Below are positions 34,688-44,970 of a stretch of 64,000 bases of DNA, piece by piece; position 1 is the first letter of the stretch, and the number at the start of each line of letters is the position of its first letter. Under the pieces are notes generated by a model. It had not been told where the DNA came from, did not search any database, and saw nothing but the letters and a program-made list of their open reading frames with translations. The stretch lies in the NCBI GenBank assembly GCA_025917655.1, contig CP084611.1, positions 1,798,001-1,862,000 of the forward strand, given 5' to 3'. A program made the translations under genes and the position numbers. Origin of the DNA: Chlorella sorokiniana. Its lineage: Eukaryota; Chlorophyta; Trebouxiophyceae; Chlorellales; Chlorellaceae.

Positions 34688-35607
34688 ATGGATCATACTG
34701 CTCTCCTAGTGATTGACATGCAGGTTTGCAGCCATCACCTCTTGCATGTCTACATAACCTAATGCATCCAGAATTACGTGTTGCAAACGTAATCTTTCAA
34801 GTGCAGAATGACTTCTGCCTTCCTGGCTCTCCGCTCTGCGTTCATGGGGCGATGGGCTGTCTTCCCAGCGTGATCGAGGCAGTGAATGTGGCAAGGGCCC
34901 ACAACGTGGCAGTGGTTTGGGTGGTGCGAGAGCATGATCCATCAGGTGCCCGCTGCAGTTCTTGAGACAGATGAGGGGGCAGCTCTTGCCGGACACTGCT
35001 GTTTGTCGTTGTCCAGCGGTTGAAAGTCTCATGTGCCTGCAGGCCTCGATGTTGAGCTGTTTCGACAGCCCATGTTCAGGCAGGGCAAACCTTCCACTGT
35101 CAGAGGCACTGCAGGAGCCAATCTAGTTGCAGGGTTGTCCATACAGCCAGGAGAGCATTTAGTTGTGAAAAAGCGGTTTAGGTGCTACTTGCGTGCACCG
35201 ATCATTGCTTGGTTTTAAGGCCTGTGGCCGACGCATCTCACACTTACGCTTCTGCCCTGCCCTATTCCAGCGCTTTTTTGGCACACATCTCGATCTGTTG
35301 CTCCGGTAGGCTTTCAGTGCATTTCACAAGCTGCCTGCTACAGCATGTCATGCTTGAGTTGTGTGTGACGTGCAGGAGGTTGGGGGTGATGCACGTGGTG
35401 CTTGCGGGAGTGCAGACCCCCAACTGCATCAGAGGAACCGCATGGGACGCGATGAGCATGGACTACAGGGTAACGGTGCTTGCTGATGCAACTGCCGCTG
35501 CCACGGCCGAGGTACAGGCGGCCAATTTACGCGACATGCAGGCAGTGCAGATTCGCACGCCAACAGTGGCCGATTGGGCCGAGTGTGGGGATGGAACAGG
35601 CGGCTGA
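34688..35607 (+). CDS. Isochorismatase-family cysteine hydrolase
   Basis: A compact hydrolase with the isochorismatase fold. ATG 34688 opens exon 1 (MDHTALLVIDMQ) joined to NDFCLPGSPLCVHGAMG (about 34803). Next are VNVARAHNVAVVWVVREHDP, LDVELFRQPMFRQGKPSTV (about 35042), HLVVKKRFS, AFFGTHLDLLLR and RLGVMHVVLAGVQTPNCIRG (about 35378-35440). The apparent catalytic set is Asp of VIDMQ, Lys of VVKKRF and Cys of TPNCIRG, as in the family. The next segment DAMSMDYRVTVLADATAA leads to a stop at 35607. Plant and algal members include nicotinamidases and ureidoacrylate-type amidohydrolases; the REHDPSG loop and short C-terminus do not decide the substrate. Its upstream region is shared with divergent RPC6. 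Confidence 0.82.
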
Positions 35608-35852
35608 TGCAAGCGGCAGCAGATGGCATGCAACCAACGCGCTTTGATCGGGAATATAAAAAATGTAAAAATTTGCTGCCTAAAGGTTGTACTGCACCCT
35701 GGCGGTTCATTCCGCTGCTTGCGTTCGACCAGCTATTGCTGTTTGCGGTATTGCTGGGGTTCGACGCTTGCTAGCTCAGTTTTCCTTGCGGGAGCCTCCT
35801 GCACAATCGTGGGTATTAAGCGTCGGCTTTTCCATCCGCACTAGCTCGATTC

Positions 35853-38483
35853 ATGCAAGCCACCAATGCAGACAGACCTGCTGCTCGCCCGGGAGAACGT
35901 CTGAGTGACACTCAGCTACTGTTTACGTCCTCGTATGCGTATGTGAGCATACTCTCTTGATAATGGATCACAACATTTGTAGGACCTCAAATTTCCTGGC
36001 GCCGTGCAGGCCCGGCGCCAGCACCTCAGCATCCTGGTTTTCCTGCTCCGCCACAGCAGCGCCGCAAGGCAGTGGCCCAGCTTGGCAGATGTACTGGCCG
36101 TGCTCCTCTCTTCAGATGTGGGTACAATGAAAAGGGCTCTGCTGTCTTCAATGTCGAGCTGGAAAGTATGGGATGCTTGCGCTTGGCATGGATCTTACCC
36201 TGCTCTGATCGCTTGCAGAGAGCGGATAACCTCAGTGGTACATGGATATTCCGCCATCCTGACAGTCGTGCACGGTTGGCAGAGGCACTCGATAAAGGTA
36301 TGCCCTGAATCTTGGACACTAGTGGCGCGCCTGCACCCTTACAAACAAACAAAGCACTTTCAGTCCACAGATTGTTGCCTACCCACTTCAGGCTGGTTAC
36401 TTTTGCAGCAGCACCCCGATGCCTTGAGCTACGAACAACGCCTCCGTTTCTTGAAGCTGTGGACCGACTTTCAGGTAGTGCATCTGGATGTTAGTGTAGT
36501 GCATGTTTGCAGCTCAAGCTGTCAGCACGTGTCTTGGGATGCCCCTTGTTACAGCTAACCTCGTATGGCGTGGAACTTGCTCACCTCAGGCTTGCTGGTT
36601 ACAGCCAAGACCAGGTGCGCTTGGACAGGAGCCAGCACGCGGTCAGCAGCCGGAATTGCGTGCCTTGAATGCCTGGGAAATGGCATGCAGGGTCATTCTT
36701 CGGATGCCTGGGACTTCCTGGGGACAGCTAAATTCCGGAGTGTCGACACACTTAGCGAGGCCTACACCTTGCGGGCTGCCATCAGGGGCAATGCATGGGC
36801 CAAGGTGATCACAGTTTGCCGCTGCCGTTGCAGCAATGCCGCAAGCATGTCCTGACTGCAATTCCTGCTTTATAGGCCATGGACGCTGCATTGATTCAGC
36901 ACAACCCGCCGGGGAGCCTCAACAGCGTTTCCCGGGCGAGCCCACATGCCATGAAGGGCCAACCTTGGCAACATGATGCTCAGCTGTGGCTTCGAGGCGG
37001 CAGAATGGCTAGAGAGCTACACCAAGATGCGGTTGAAAGCTGCAAGGTGGGGCGACAGTGCCAGGTGTCATGCTGCATGGACGCCATATGTATTGTTACG
37101 TTTTTCTATCCAAAGGACTCTGGACCCTGTAGTGTGCATTGGAACTGCGGCCTGAAGCGAGTGATGTGGCGCAGCTTCTTGTGCGATTGCAGCTTACAGC
37201 GGGCGAAACTGAGGGTACGCTTGACGTTCGGCTCGCGCATCTTTGTTTGCTGCATCAATCAACCATCCCATTGTGGCTGCAGGTGCTCTGCTCACCGCAC
37301 GCATGCAGCAGCAACACGCAGTCCTCTGGGATGGTGACGCCAACGGGCTGCTCATGCTGCTACTCACAGCTCATACAAATGCGCAGCAGCAAGGCTCCGC
37401 AGATGCAGAAGCTGCAGCATGTGTGTCCCGGCTGCTGGCCACCGACACGGGCGACGAGGTAGCGCTCATGCTGCTTGCGCTTGAAAAGCACCTACCTGGA
37501 TCTGTCCTTGTTGCTTGCTGCTGTTCATATCTTGATGGCCGACCACCCTCTGTGCAACCTCCTCTGGTGGAATTGAGAGGTGTGTGTGCTTGGTCATGAC
37601 AAGCATGTTCACCCGTACAACGCCATCCCACCGCCTTGCTTCGGTGCATGCAGTATGGCAACATCTGGCGGGCACCCTCGTGCAAGCTGCTATGGCAGCA
37701 GTGGATGCACATCGAAAGCTCAAGGCTGTGAATGAGCAGCGACGACTGCAGCTGCCGCATACTCTGCGAGAACTGCGGCGTCACAGGGCTGACCATCCTT
37801 CACCCAAGGAGTTGCACGACTTCAATGAAAACATGGAGCGGACACGCACCCGCCTGTTGGATGCTGTGCTTGCAATTCAACAGTGTGCTGCTGTCATGGA
37901 GGTAGAATGCATGCCAGCTGGGAATGGGAATCACACGCATGCCCTTTGCCCATGAGGCCAATCATCCTATGGGCGCAGGAGCGCATGTGGTGGAGGGATG
38001 CACACCTGTTTTGGCAACCATCATCGACACAGGCGGCCGTGCTATCTTCCGCTGCCGATCCTGCAATGCTCACAGCATTGGCAGCTGTGGATGCATTCCT
38101 GCAATCCCTGCGGCTGTGGCAGGCACTACCCATTTCGCGGTAAGCCCTGTTACGGCCTGTTGCTGCTACACACAGAATACAAACGCCACTCATCATGTGT
38201 AGCCCTTCTATTCCCTTGCACCAGGTCCAGCAAAGGCATAAGTGGGCTCTCCAGCCATGCACAGCACTCAAGGATCAGTCGCACAGCTGCTGCCTTGGCA
38301 CAGGCCGGCTGGAAAGCTGAAGCAAAGGCCTTGCTCTCCGCTGCCAAGCTTTGCCAGCAAGCCGCTATTGTCGCTGGCACAGGCACGCTCTGCACGGCTG
38401 TGCAGGTTGCGAAGTTCCCAATGGGCAGGCGGGCACCTGACTTTTGGCGAGTTGCAAAGTTCAGCTCGCTCAGAGCAGCATAA
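35853..38483 (+). CDS. Unrecognised multi-exon, probably helical protein
   Basis: Coding-like exons run over 2.6 kb on the same strand as the preceding gene. ATG 35853 (MQATNADRPAARPGERLSD) is a possible start. Segments include FPGAVQARRQHLSILVFLLR (about 36000-36060), RADNLSGTWIFRHPDSRA (about 36222), HPDALSYEQRLRFLKLWTDF (about 36415-36474), TSYGVELAHLRLAGYSQDQ (about 36558-36614), GHSSDAWDFLGTAKFRSVDT with AYTLRAAIRGNAWAK (about 36690-36804), MQQQHAVLWDGDANGLLMLL, HRKLKAVNEQRRLQLPHTLR with MERTRTRLLDAVLAIQQ (about 37710-37890) and a last exon RTAAALAQAGWKAEAKALLS to TAA 38481-38483. The composition is leucine-rich and alpha-helical, as in scaffold or nuclear-pore proteins, but no family is claimed. 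Frames between some exons do not join cleanly. The stop lies 14 bp from that of LSM1. Confidence 0.55.
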
Positions 38484-38497
38484 CACATTGGCATGTG

Positions 38498-39104
38498 CTA
38501 TACATCGTCAAGAAAATCAAATCTTGACCTTAGAAGACCCTTCATTTTCTCGGCCTCGTGTTCCGCTCTCTGTGCTTGCTTGATGGCTGCCTCGGTAACC
38601 TGCAAACTCCAGACATTTTTACCACGGCAGTGCTTCTTTCATTATGCACAAGCAAATGCATCACTTTACCTGCTGAAGGCCTGATGGTGGCTCTCTCGCT
38701 TCATCGAGCTCCCCAACAAAACAACATTCTCTCCCCTGTAAACAAACATGTACCAGTCGTGAACAAGGATTGGCAACTGCCACCGTTGCATGACGTCAAG
38801 ATCCCACTCACCTAACCACATGGAGTCCAAGAGGGACTTCTGCATACTGGCTCCCTACAATAATGCGCTCCTTGGCCCCGGATAGCACCAGATTTGCAAA
38901 TTGGTCAAAGGAGCGCAGGATGCCAATGATTTTGCGCCCGTCCCGCAACTGCATCAACCAAGGTTTGCATGTTGGCTGCAGCTTCAAATGAAACTTGAGA
39001 ACAGCGTGCCTGTACGAGCAGGAGCTTGTCCAGCTCCTCAACGAGCGCTAGCCCAGGTGGGGGCACGTCTTCTATGCTGGGTGGCAAAATGACCTGTTCC
39101 CCAT
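38498..39104 (-). CDS. LSM1: Sm-like protein LSM1 (mRNA decay)
   Basis: An Sm fold protein of the cytoplasmic LSM1-7 ring that binds deadenylated mRNA 3' ends and promotes decapping. Sm1 and Sm2 motifs are clear: VEELDKLLLVQ (about 39030) joined to LRDGRKIIGILRSFDQFANL (about 38890-38950), VLSGAKERIIVGSQYAEVPL then GLHVVRGENVVLLGELDEAR (about 38690-38860). A charged C-terminus VTEAAIKQAQRAEHEAEK and LLRSRFDFLDDV ends at TAG 38500-38498, as in plant LSM1. No in-frame ATG precedes PPSIEDVPPPG as the sequence stands. The ATG at 39104 is followed by a GGGG run (39099-39102 on the plus strand) that would bring MGEQVILPPSIEDV into frame with one more G. I therefore place the start there and suspect a base missing from the sequence. 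Confidence 0.88.
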
Positions 39105-39922
39105 CTGTATGTATGTATGTAATGAGGCGGGCGACGGTGCACTGGAAGGTATGGTGCGCCGCGGAGATAGGAAAGGCACTGCAAAAGAAAAGCTAACTCC
39201 CGTGAAAGCGATCGGAGTAGTTTGCGTACTGCAAGTCCGGGCAGTACGCAGTCCGCAACCTACTCCAAACTACAGTAATAACTGATTTACCTAAGAAGGG
39301 GTATGCCCACTGGCCACTCAGTGATTGTTGTACCAGCTGTTGTACCCGGTGCAAGGGCGATGTGCCGTCCGTTCCGCCCCAAGGAGAGTGGCGACCGCGC
39401 GCAGCATGCAGAGCAGCGAGCCCTGGTCAAGAGAGGCGCCCAAGAGTGTGAGTACCTACAGCCGTAGGCAGGGCATTGTGCAGGAAATGGTGAAGATGAT
39501 GAGGCCACCCCACGCCGGACGGGGTGGGCAGCAACAGCTGAATACGGCCGCTGGTTGCTATGCAGCCCCAAAACTGTGACATCAACACCGCCGTAAACAT
39601 GATCAACTGCCTGATGGATGGCAAAGTGCGGCCGATCACGCTGCAGCGCCCCGCCAGGCAGCAAAGCTGAGGGACGCGGATGAGCTGCTGGAAGCAGCAG
39701 CGAAGGAGGAGGGGAGGAGGAAGAAGCAGTGGCCAAAAAGGGCGGGCGACAAAATGCGGCAGCCGAGCAGCAGCAGCAGCAGCAGCAACAGCAGCCAGCT
39801 GAGGTAAAGTATGGCTGAGGAGGAAGCGCAACGGCTGAGGCGGAAGCATGACACCAACTGTTGGTTAAGCTCTTAAACGGCTGGGCCTTCCATGTGGGGT
39901 GATTCGATAAGTGGTGTGTGCA
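39105..39922. other. Low-complexity interval without a firm gene
   Basis: Between two minus-strand genes (LSM1 and BUD32). It contains TATG tetramers near 39107-39120, a hairpin (39214-39266) and, on the plus strand, coding-like fragments MQSSEPWSREAPKSVSTYS (ATG 39407) and AVNMINCLMDGKVRPITLQR (about 39590-39650) in different frames, followed by GGA-rich and (CAG)n-rich sequence (39764-39800). It could hold a small plus-strand gene or a decayed one. No family was recognised. Confidence 0.35.
39214..39266. repeat. Imperfect hairpin / inverted repeat
   Basis: Outer arms GGAGTAG (39214-39220) and CTACTCC (39260-39266) enclose inner arms GCGTACTGC and GCAGTACGC. A second GTAGTTTG / CAAACTAC pairing lies alongside. 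It could form a stem of about 16 bp with bulges. It is about 110 bp upstream of LSM1. Confidence 0.6.
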
Positions 39923-41240
39923 TTACCCAACCATAGCACGCTTCCGGCCTCGCAATCGAACTGCAGCAGCAAGCACCAGTGAGCACACGCGCCCAAAGGC
40001 AGGGAATACTTGTGGTCCAACCTCACCTTCAGCAAATCGGTTGAAAGTGGAGCTCCAGTACTTGGAGGCTTGGCGATAGGCCTCCAGCACCTGGTCAAAC
40101 TGCATTAATCGCATGGAAGAAGGCAGAGGCAATTAGCAAACCTCAGGTGGTGCCCACGGAACGGCTGGATCATGCGTAAACAGTCCTTCGATTGACCAGT
40201 AACTCGCACCATTGTGGCCCCTGCCTCAGCGTGCGCACTCGCAAACGCACGGTCTAACACGTATAGGTCTACTGCCTTATCCTCCGGAATGGTGCTGTTG
40301 TAGCTCAGGCCAAAATCTAAGAGTACCTGCTGGTTATGGATCTTAGCCTGAGTCAGCAGCGGCTGGATGTGACGAAATATTGAGTTGCAAGCCCTGAGTA
40401 CCACTGGCGCAGCACCCTCTCCTCACCAGCTGCCCATCAGTCGAACGGAGCATCATATTGCTGGTCGTAAGGTCACCATGCACCAAGCCCCGTCATGAAG
40501 CTTTGCAACGGTACGCCCCACAGCCAACAGCAACTCATTTAGGGCTACAGGGAGAGAGAGCAAGATATTGGCAAGAACGAGTGCACAGCCTCAAGTAGGA
40601 CACACCTGCGCCTTTCAATGCGCCATCCTGCAACAGTGCCTTGAGGCTGCACCCTGGCACGCGCTGCATGTACACGCAGCTTGCGTCGTGGTCGACCATA
40701 TACAGCACTGCAGGGGACATGGGAGCAGGGCACTCTGCTATCGGCAGTGTGACCATAATGGCGCAACACTGCTGTACCTGGAGTTTGTACGCCCAGCTTG
40801 CGGGCTCTCGCCATGCTGCGCACTTCCTGCAAATTTAAGCGGGTAGACTGCTGAGACGGTAAGAGTTGCGGAAGCAGAGTAATGCAAACGCAGGCTGCAG
40901 CGGTTGCCTGCTTCAGCCGCGATACCGTCAACTTGGCATCCAAAGACGCGTGACGATACTGCTTGCTAAAGCGTTGCTTGACAATGACGCTGCGTGCCAG
41001 CAGCATGCCCTCCCAGACTTTCTGCAGGAATGGAGAGCAGCAGCCGCGTAAGGACGAGTTGTTGCTAGTGTGCTGCCAGGCCTTGACCCTTTAACTCACC
41101 GCCTCAGCACCTTGGCTGTGCAGGGTATATCTGCTGCTGTCAAACCATGGGTCAGTGCCGGTGCTGCACCGTGGCTGCAAAGCCTGGGCTGCTTCGCCAG
41201 CAGAACCCAGCGATCCTGCTGCCGCGTCTGGTGCGTCCAT
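39923..41240 (-). CDS. BUD32: BUD32/TP53RK-type atypical kinase (KEOPS complex)
   Basis: Start ATG 41240 ([16 protein letters not shown]). The kinase begins [13 protein letters not shown] joined to [20 protein letters not shown] (about 40965-41040), where the VIVKQR lysine is the ATP-binding Lys; then [50 protein letters not shown] (about 40640-40705). The catalytic loop with [10 protein letters not shown]-type sequence lies in an exon near 40445-40490. The metal-binding exon [20 protein letters not shown] (about 40265-40325) with [15 protein letters not shown] carries the DFG. The end reads [20 protein letters not shown] and [12 protein letters not shown] at 39923. The basic tail is typical of BUD32. 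In KEOPS it supports threonylcarbamoylation of tRNA A37 with Kae1. Length is near 240 residues, as expected. Confidence 0.9.
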
Positions 41241-41668
41241 TCGACGTAATGCGCTCCAAGAGGGGAAGGCGGAGGTTCTCCCCAAGTGGAACAGTCTACC
41301 AGAGGTGACAGTTGATATGTAGGGTTCCGCTCATAGTGTCGCGTGGTATCAGAACGCAGGCACGACCTGGATGCATCGGAATACTGAGCCAGGCTGTACA
41401 TGCACCTTTGGGGCAACCTCTGCCTCACAATTTACCCTATTCTCAGCCGTGTATTGTTAATTTGGACGCCGCCCAATAAAGACTTGACCCTAGCACAATG
41501 GTGAGCCACTCTTGCTCGTTCTGTGCATGCCGCATCCTCGTTGCAGCGAGGGCCTGCCGTGCGGCGCGTGCCTGAACAATCGCTGTTGCGAGCGGTAAAA
41601 TCGATTGATCAAGCAGGCCACAAAGGGGTGGGACCTCGCCCGACATGGCGTGTGCTTGCTTGCAGGCC
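41241..41668. other. Divergent promoter region BUD32 / NDPK
   Basis: No exon supported. An upstream NDPK in-frame ATG occurs near 41645 (MACACLQAM), but [10 protein letters not shown] at 41669 is the family start. Confidence 0.5.
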
Positions 41669-42573
41669 ATGGAGACTACCTTTGTGATGATCAAGCCTGG
41701 TAAGGAGTTGAGGGTTCTTTGCAGCAAAACTCAATCCATAAGGCTTTCTAACCTTGTTGATCAAACCAGCTCTGTGCAGACGGCGTGCAGCGTGGCCTCG
41801 TGCCTGCCATCCTGTCCCGCTTCCTCTCCAAGGTGCGCCACAGCTGGAGAGCAGCCAAGCTTGGCAAGGCTGGCTGCCTCTGCCTATTGAAGGCTTCAGA
41901 ATCAAATTCCATGCAGGGCTACACCCTGGTGGGAATGAAGCTTATGAACGTGTCCAAGCAGCTGGCTGAGACCCACTATGCGGACCTGTCCTCCAAGCCG
42001 TTCTTCGCCGGTGCGTGCTATAGAAGGGGGCTGCCTGTCTTCCAAAGCACCTGCCTGATAACACCCCTGACTGCCCCCTGACCACCCGCAGGCCTGGTGG
42101 ACTACATAATCAGCGGTCCCGTGGTGGCCCTGGCCTTTTCCGGCAAGGATGTGGTGAAGCAGGGGCGCAAGCTGATCGGCGCCACCAACCCCCTGGCCAG
42201 CGAGCCTGGCACCATCCGCGGCGACTTCGCGCTTGACGTGGGACGGTGAGCGAGTTGTAACTTCCAGCTGCTGTTGTTTATTTTTGGTGACGTGTGGGGA
42301 GGGGAGCATGCACACCAGGTCAGCGGTCGCTGGCAAAACATTTAGTTCAGCAAGTACTACCAGTCCCATTAAGTTGCCCTTGAGTGGTGAAAAGTGAACA
42401 CAAGCAGGAGCGCAGGAGCAGCAGCAGCCACCATGCCTTCCCATCCTGCCGTCTTTCCGATGCTGATCATGGTGTTCTGTGCTCTGCTGCGCAGCAACGT
42501 CGTCCATGGGTCAGATTCCACGGACTCGAGCTCCCGGGAGCTTGCTCTGTGGTTCCCGAGGGCCTGGTGGTAG
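41669..42573 (+). CDS. NDPK: Nucleoside diphosphate kinase
   Basis: Transfers the gamma-phosphate between nucleoside triphosphates and diphosphates through a phosphohistidine. Five exons: [10 protein letters not shown] (41669-41700), [38 protein letters not shown] with [12 protein letters not shown] (about 41916-42010), [20 protein letters not shown] with [20 protein letters not shown] (about 42093-42246), and [20 protein letters not shown] (about 42497-42555). The active His is in NVVHGSDS. The usual ending is WFPEGLV. Here TTCCCGAGG gives WFPRAWW and a stop at 42573, while one more C in the CCC run (about 42554-42556) would give WFPEGLV. The true C-terminus therefore probably extends a few residues further. 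No presequence is seen, so the protein is probably cytosolic. Confidence 0.92.
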
Positions 42574-42953
42574 GTTATGGTCGCTGTTGCTGCCGCTGGT
42601 TCTTCAGCTATCTGGTGCATCCTTGGCGCAATGCCTGCGTCGTTTTTGCTAATCGCACATCTGATTCACATTGCAGGACAACGTCCCCGTGCTCCTGAAC
42701 CAGGTGACCTGCGTGCAATTCGGCCGACTGGCTGATGCTCTTTTAGAAAGTCGTTGTGATCTGGTCATGTTCAATATCCTCGGGTCGGGACAGCTGACAG
42801 TACTTGCGACCCACGGCATTCCTTGTTTTGACGCAACTCGTGCTTTTTTCCCCATGGTACAATGCAGATCTACGAATGAGGTTCTGTGGAGAGCATAGGT
42901 CCCTGTTGTTCTTGCACGCGCGCCGTGCGGAACGGTTCATGGCCTTGCGGACT
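42574..42953. other. Convergent interval NDPK / CCR4-type nuclease
   Basis: No gene supported. The true NDPK C-terminal exon may extend into it: a GT donor follows 42565, and acceptor-like TTGCAG precedes 42677. A TGTAA lies at about 42959-42963, just inside the opposing gene's end. Confidence 0.4.
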
Positions 42954-44696
42954 TTAAAGTGTAAAATCGCAGATCAGTGATATGTGATCTGAAGGCCATG
43001 AGAGGGACGGCAGCGCGCTGTGCAGCATTTCTATTGGGGGCGGCTGCACCACCCCCACTGGGACCAGGCCGCTATACCACAGAAAGTCGACGGTGCCAAT
43101 AAACTTGTCGTGGCACGTGGTGTAGGGCGCTTCCCTGCCAGTCACCGCCCGATATGCAGAATCGATGCGCAGTGGGTGGCAAGCAATACGTGCATCGCTG
43201 CTCCCTGCTGCAGTGCGCAGGTCCTCAGCACCCCAGGGACGCAACGCCCTGCCGCTGGACACGTGATGGGCTGCACCGAGCGGCCCATCGTTGCTCAGCG
43301 GATTGCAGGCTACAATTTGACGCTGCCTTGCAAGGAAGTCGTCCTGCAGACTCCTCCAGCTCTTGCCTCTGGACTCCACCTGAAAAACACATGTGAACCT
43401 GCAGGGCTTTCCCCCTCCTGACTGAGTTGCACGGCAGCAGTGAGCAACTTGCCTGCCCACTCATCCTGCGCCGGTCGTGCTGGGTCAAGTCAAGCTCCCC
43501 TTTTACCATGAAATCGTAAATGGGGCTCCCTGCAACCACTCATTTGTTTATTTGCAGTCCCATCCCATCGCTGTGGGTGCATCCCAGGGCCAAACCGCAA
43601 CGCACCTGCGGCAGAATTAAAGTCTCCTGCCAGGACACATGCTGCCTGATGCCCATGAAGCTTCCACTGCTGCAAGCACAGGCTGTTCACCCTCTCCATC
43701 AGTGTTCGAATCTGCAACAAAATGCGGTATACATGTCTACCCCTAGATTGTGTGATGTGTGGCAATGGCAACCTCACTTGGCCGAGCTTCTGGTCGCTTC
43801 GCTTGGGATTGAAAAGTACGTGTATGTTGCTCACTATAAGAGGCCTGCTGGTTGCTGACGCTGCTGGTTGCTGGTCCACAGCATGGCCAAGCTCGGTGAC
43901 CTCCTCCACGTCCGCTGCTGATCTGCTGCCGCTGCTCCCGCCATCGCTGTCGTACAACATATGCCGTCGAAGAGGCAATGGACAGTCAAGCTGCCGCTGC
44001 TGCTCATACCGGTACTCCTGCTGCGTGCATGCACCCTGTGGCTCAAAGGCGATCAGCTGCGCCACGTTGTCTTTCAGCCCCAGCTCACTAAACTTAATGA
44101 ATTGCTGCGTCACGGGGCGCAGCGCATCTGTGCGCCAAAACATGGCAAGGCCGTCGCGGCGGTCGCCGGTGCGCTTTGTGAAAATGCCGCTGTAGCCATG
44201 TCGCCCTAGTTCTCCTTCAAGCTGGCTGAAGCGGTCCACTTCTTGCAAGCATAGAACATCCGGCTTGTAGTGCAGTATTTCTCGGATAATCAGGCTGCCA
44301 CGATGGCGCCACTCGAGTGCTGCGGGTTGACTTGACCTGTACAACTCGTCCGCGTGATCATGAGCCAAGCAATCGGCCAGTACGTTGTAGCTCATAATGC
44401 GGAAGCGAAACCGCGGCATGTCTGGCAGTGGAACCTGTGTGTGATAGGATGGGGGAAGGGGGGGCGCGCGTCAAGCAATTGGTGCTGGCAGCGCAACAGA
44501 AAGAGGCGCTCTTAAGCCAAAGCCGGATATGTCTTGCCTGCTGCGATATCACATAATGCCGATCATGAAAAGGAGGTGCGGCTTCACATGCTTCATGGGA
44601 GAAGCGGCAAGATGTGCCGAAGCGGCAGCGGCCCCGTAGGAAATAGAAGCACATCGGCCCGGAAGGCTTTTCACTGTCGCACGAAGCTGATTTCAT
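42954..44696 (-). CDS. CCCH zinc-finger / CCR4-type endonuclease-exonuclease-phosphatase nuclease
   Basis: Start ATG 44696 (MKSASCDSEKPSGPM). Residues about 16-36 form a CCCH finger, CFYFLRGRCRFGTSCRFSH (C-x7-C-x5-C-x3-H). After one intron comes the EEP nuclease domain: FRFRIMSYNVLADCLAHDHA (about 44350-44410), YKPDVLCLQEVDRFSQLEGE with the magnesium-binding Glu, FTKRTGDRRDGLAMFWR, FSELGLKDNVAQLIAFEPQG, a Gln/Ser-rich insert, LIVSNIHVLFNPKRSDQKLG (about 43770-43830), AACVLAGDFNSAAGA (about 43590-43635), and the last exons TTCHDKFIGTVDFLWYSG and LSWPSDHISLICDFTL to 42954. These are CCR4/nocturnin/angel-type catalytic motifs, implying poly(A) or related 3' exonuclease activity. The N-terminal RNA-binding finger is an unusual partner. 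The specificity is uncertain. Confidence 0.85.
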
Positions 44697-44970
44697 CCCT
44701 CACTCGGAAATGAAACTGGCGCGTGGATGCTGCACCGCTTTCCGGGCGGCTGCAAACTTTACGGAACACATCACATGTGGTTGGTTCATTATGAACTTCA
44801 TAGTGTCAAGTCCCTGTACAGCTGTACTGCTGTGCTGTGCCGCACACCGGTACGCAGAAATTTCCAAGCCCAGCTTTTGCTCATCCCAAGCCCCGCTTTT
44901 GCACAAGACAACGGCGAAGAACAGGAGTGGACCTTACATCCTCACCGCGTGCAACTCAATCCTCAGCACC

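Noticed and set aside
35610-35850. Possible tRNA gene (a GGTTCGA-like B-box near 35756)
   Set aside because: No matching A-box at the right spacing and no cloverleaf stem pairing could be found.
39427-39857. Minus-strand leucine-rich ORFs suggestive of membrane helices
   Set aside because: They arise from reverse translation of GGA/CAG repeats (poly-Leu from CAG complement).
43722-44195. 157-codon plus-strand ORF
   Set aside because: Antisense shadow of the CCR4-type nuclease domain, which carries all the catalytic motifs on the minus strand.
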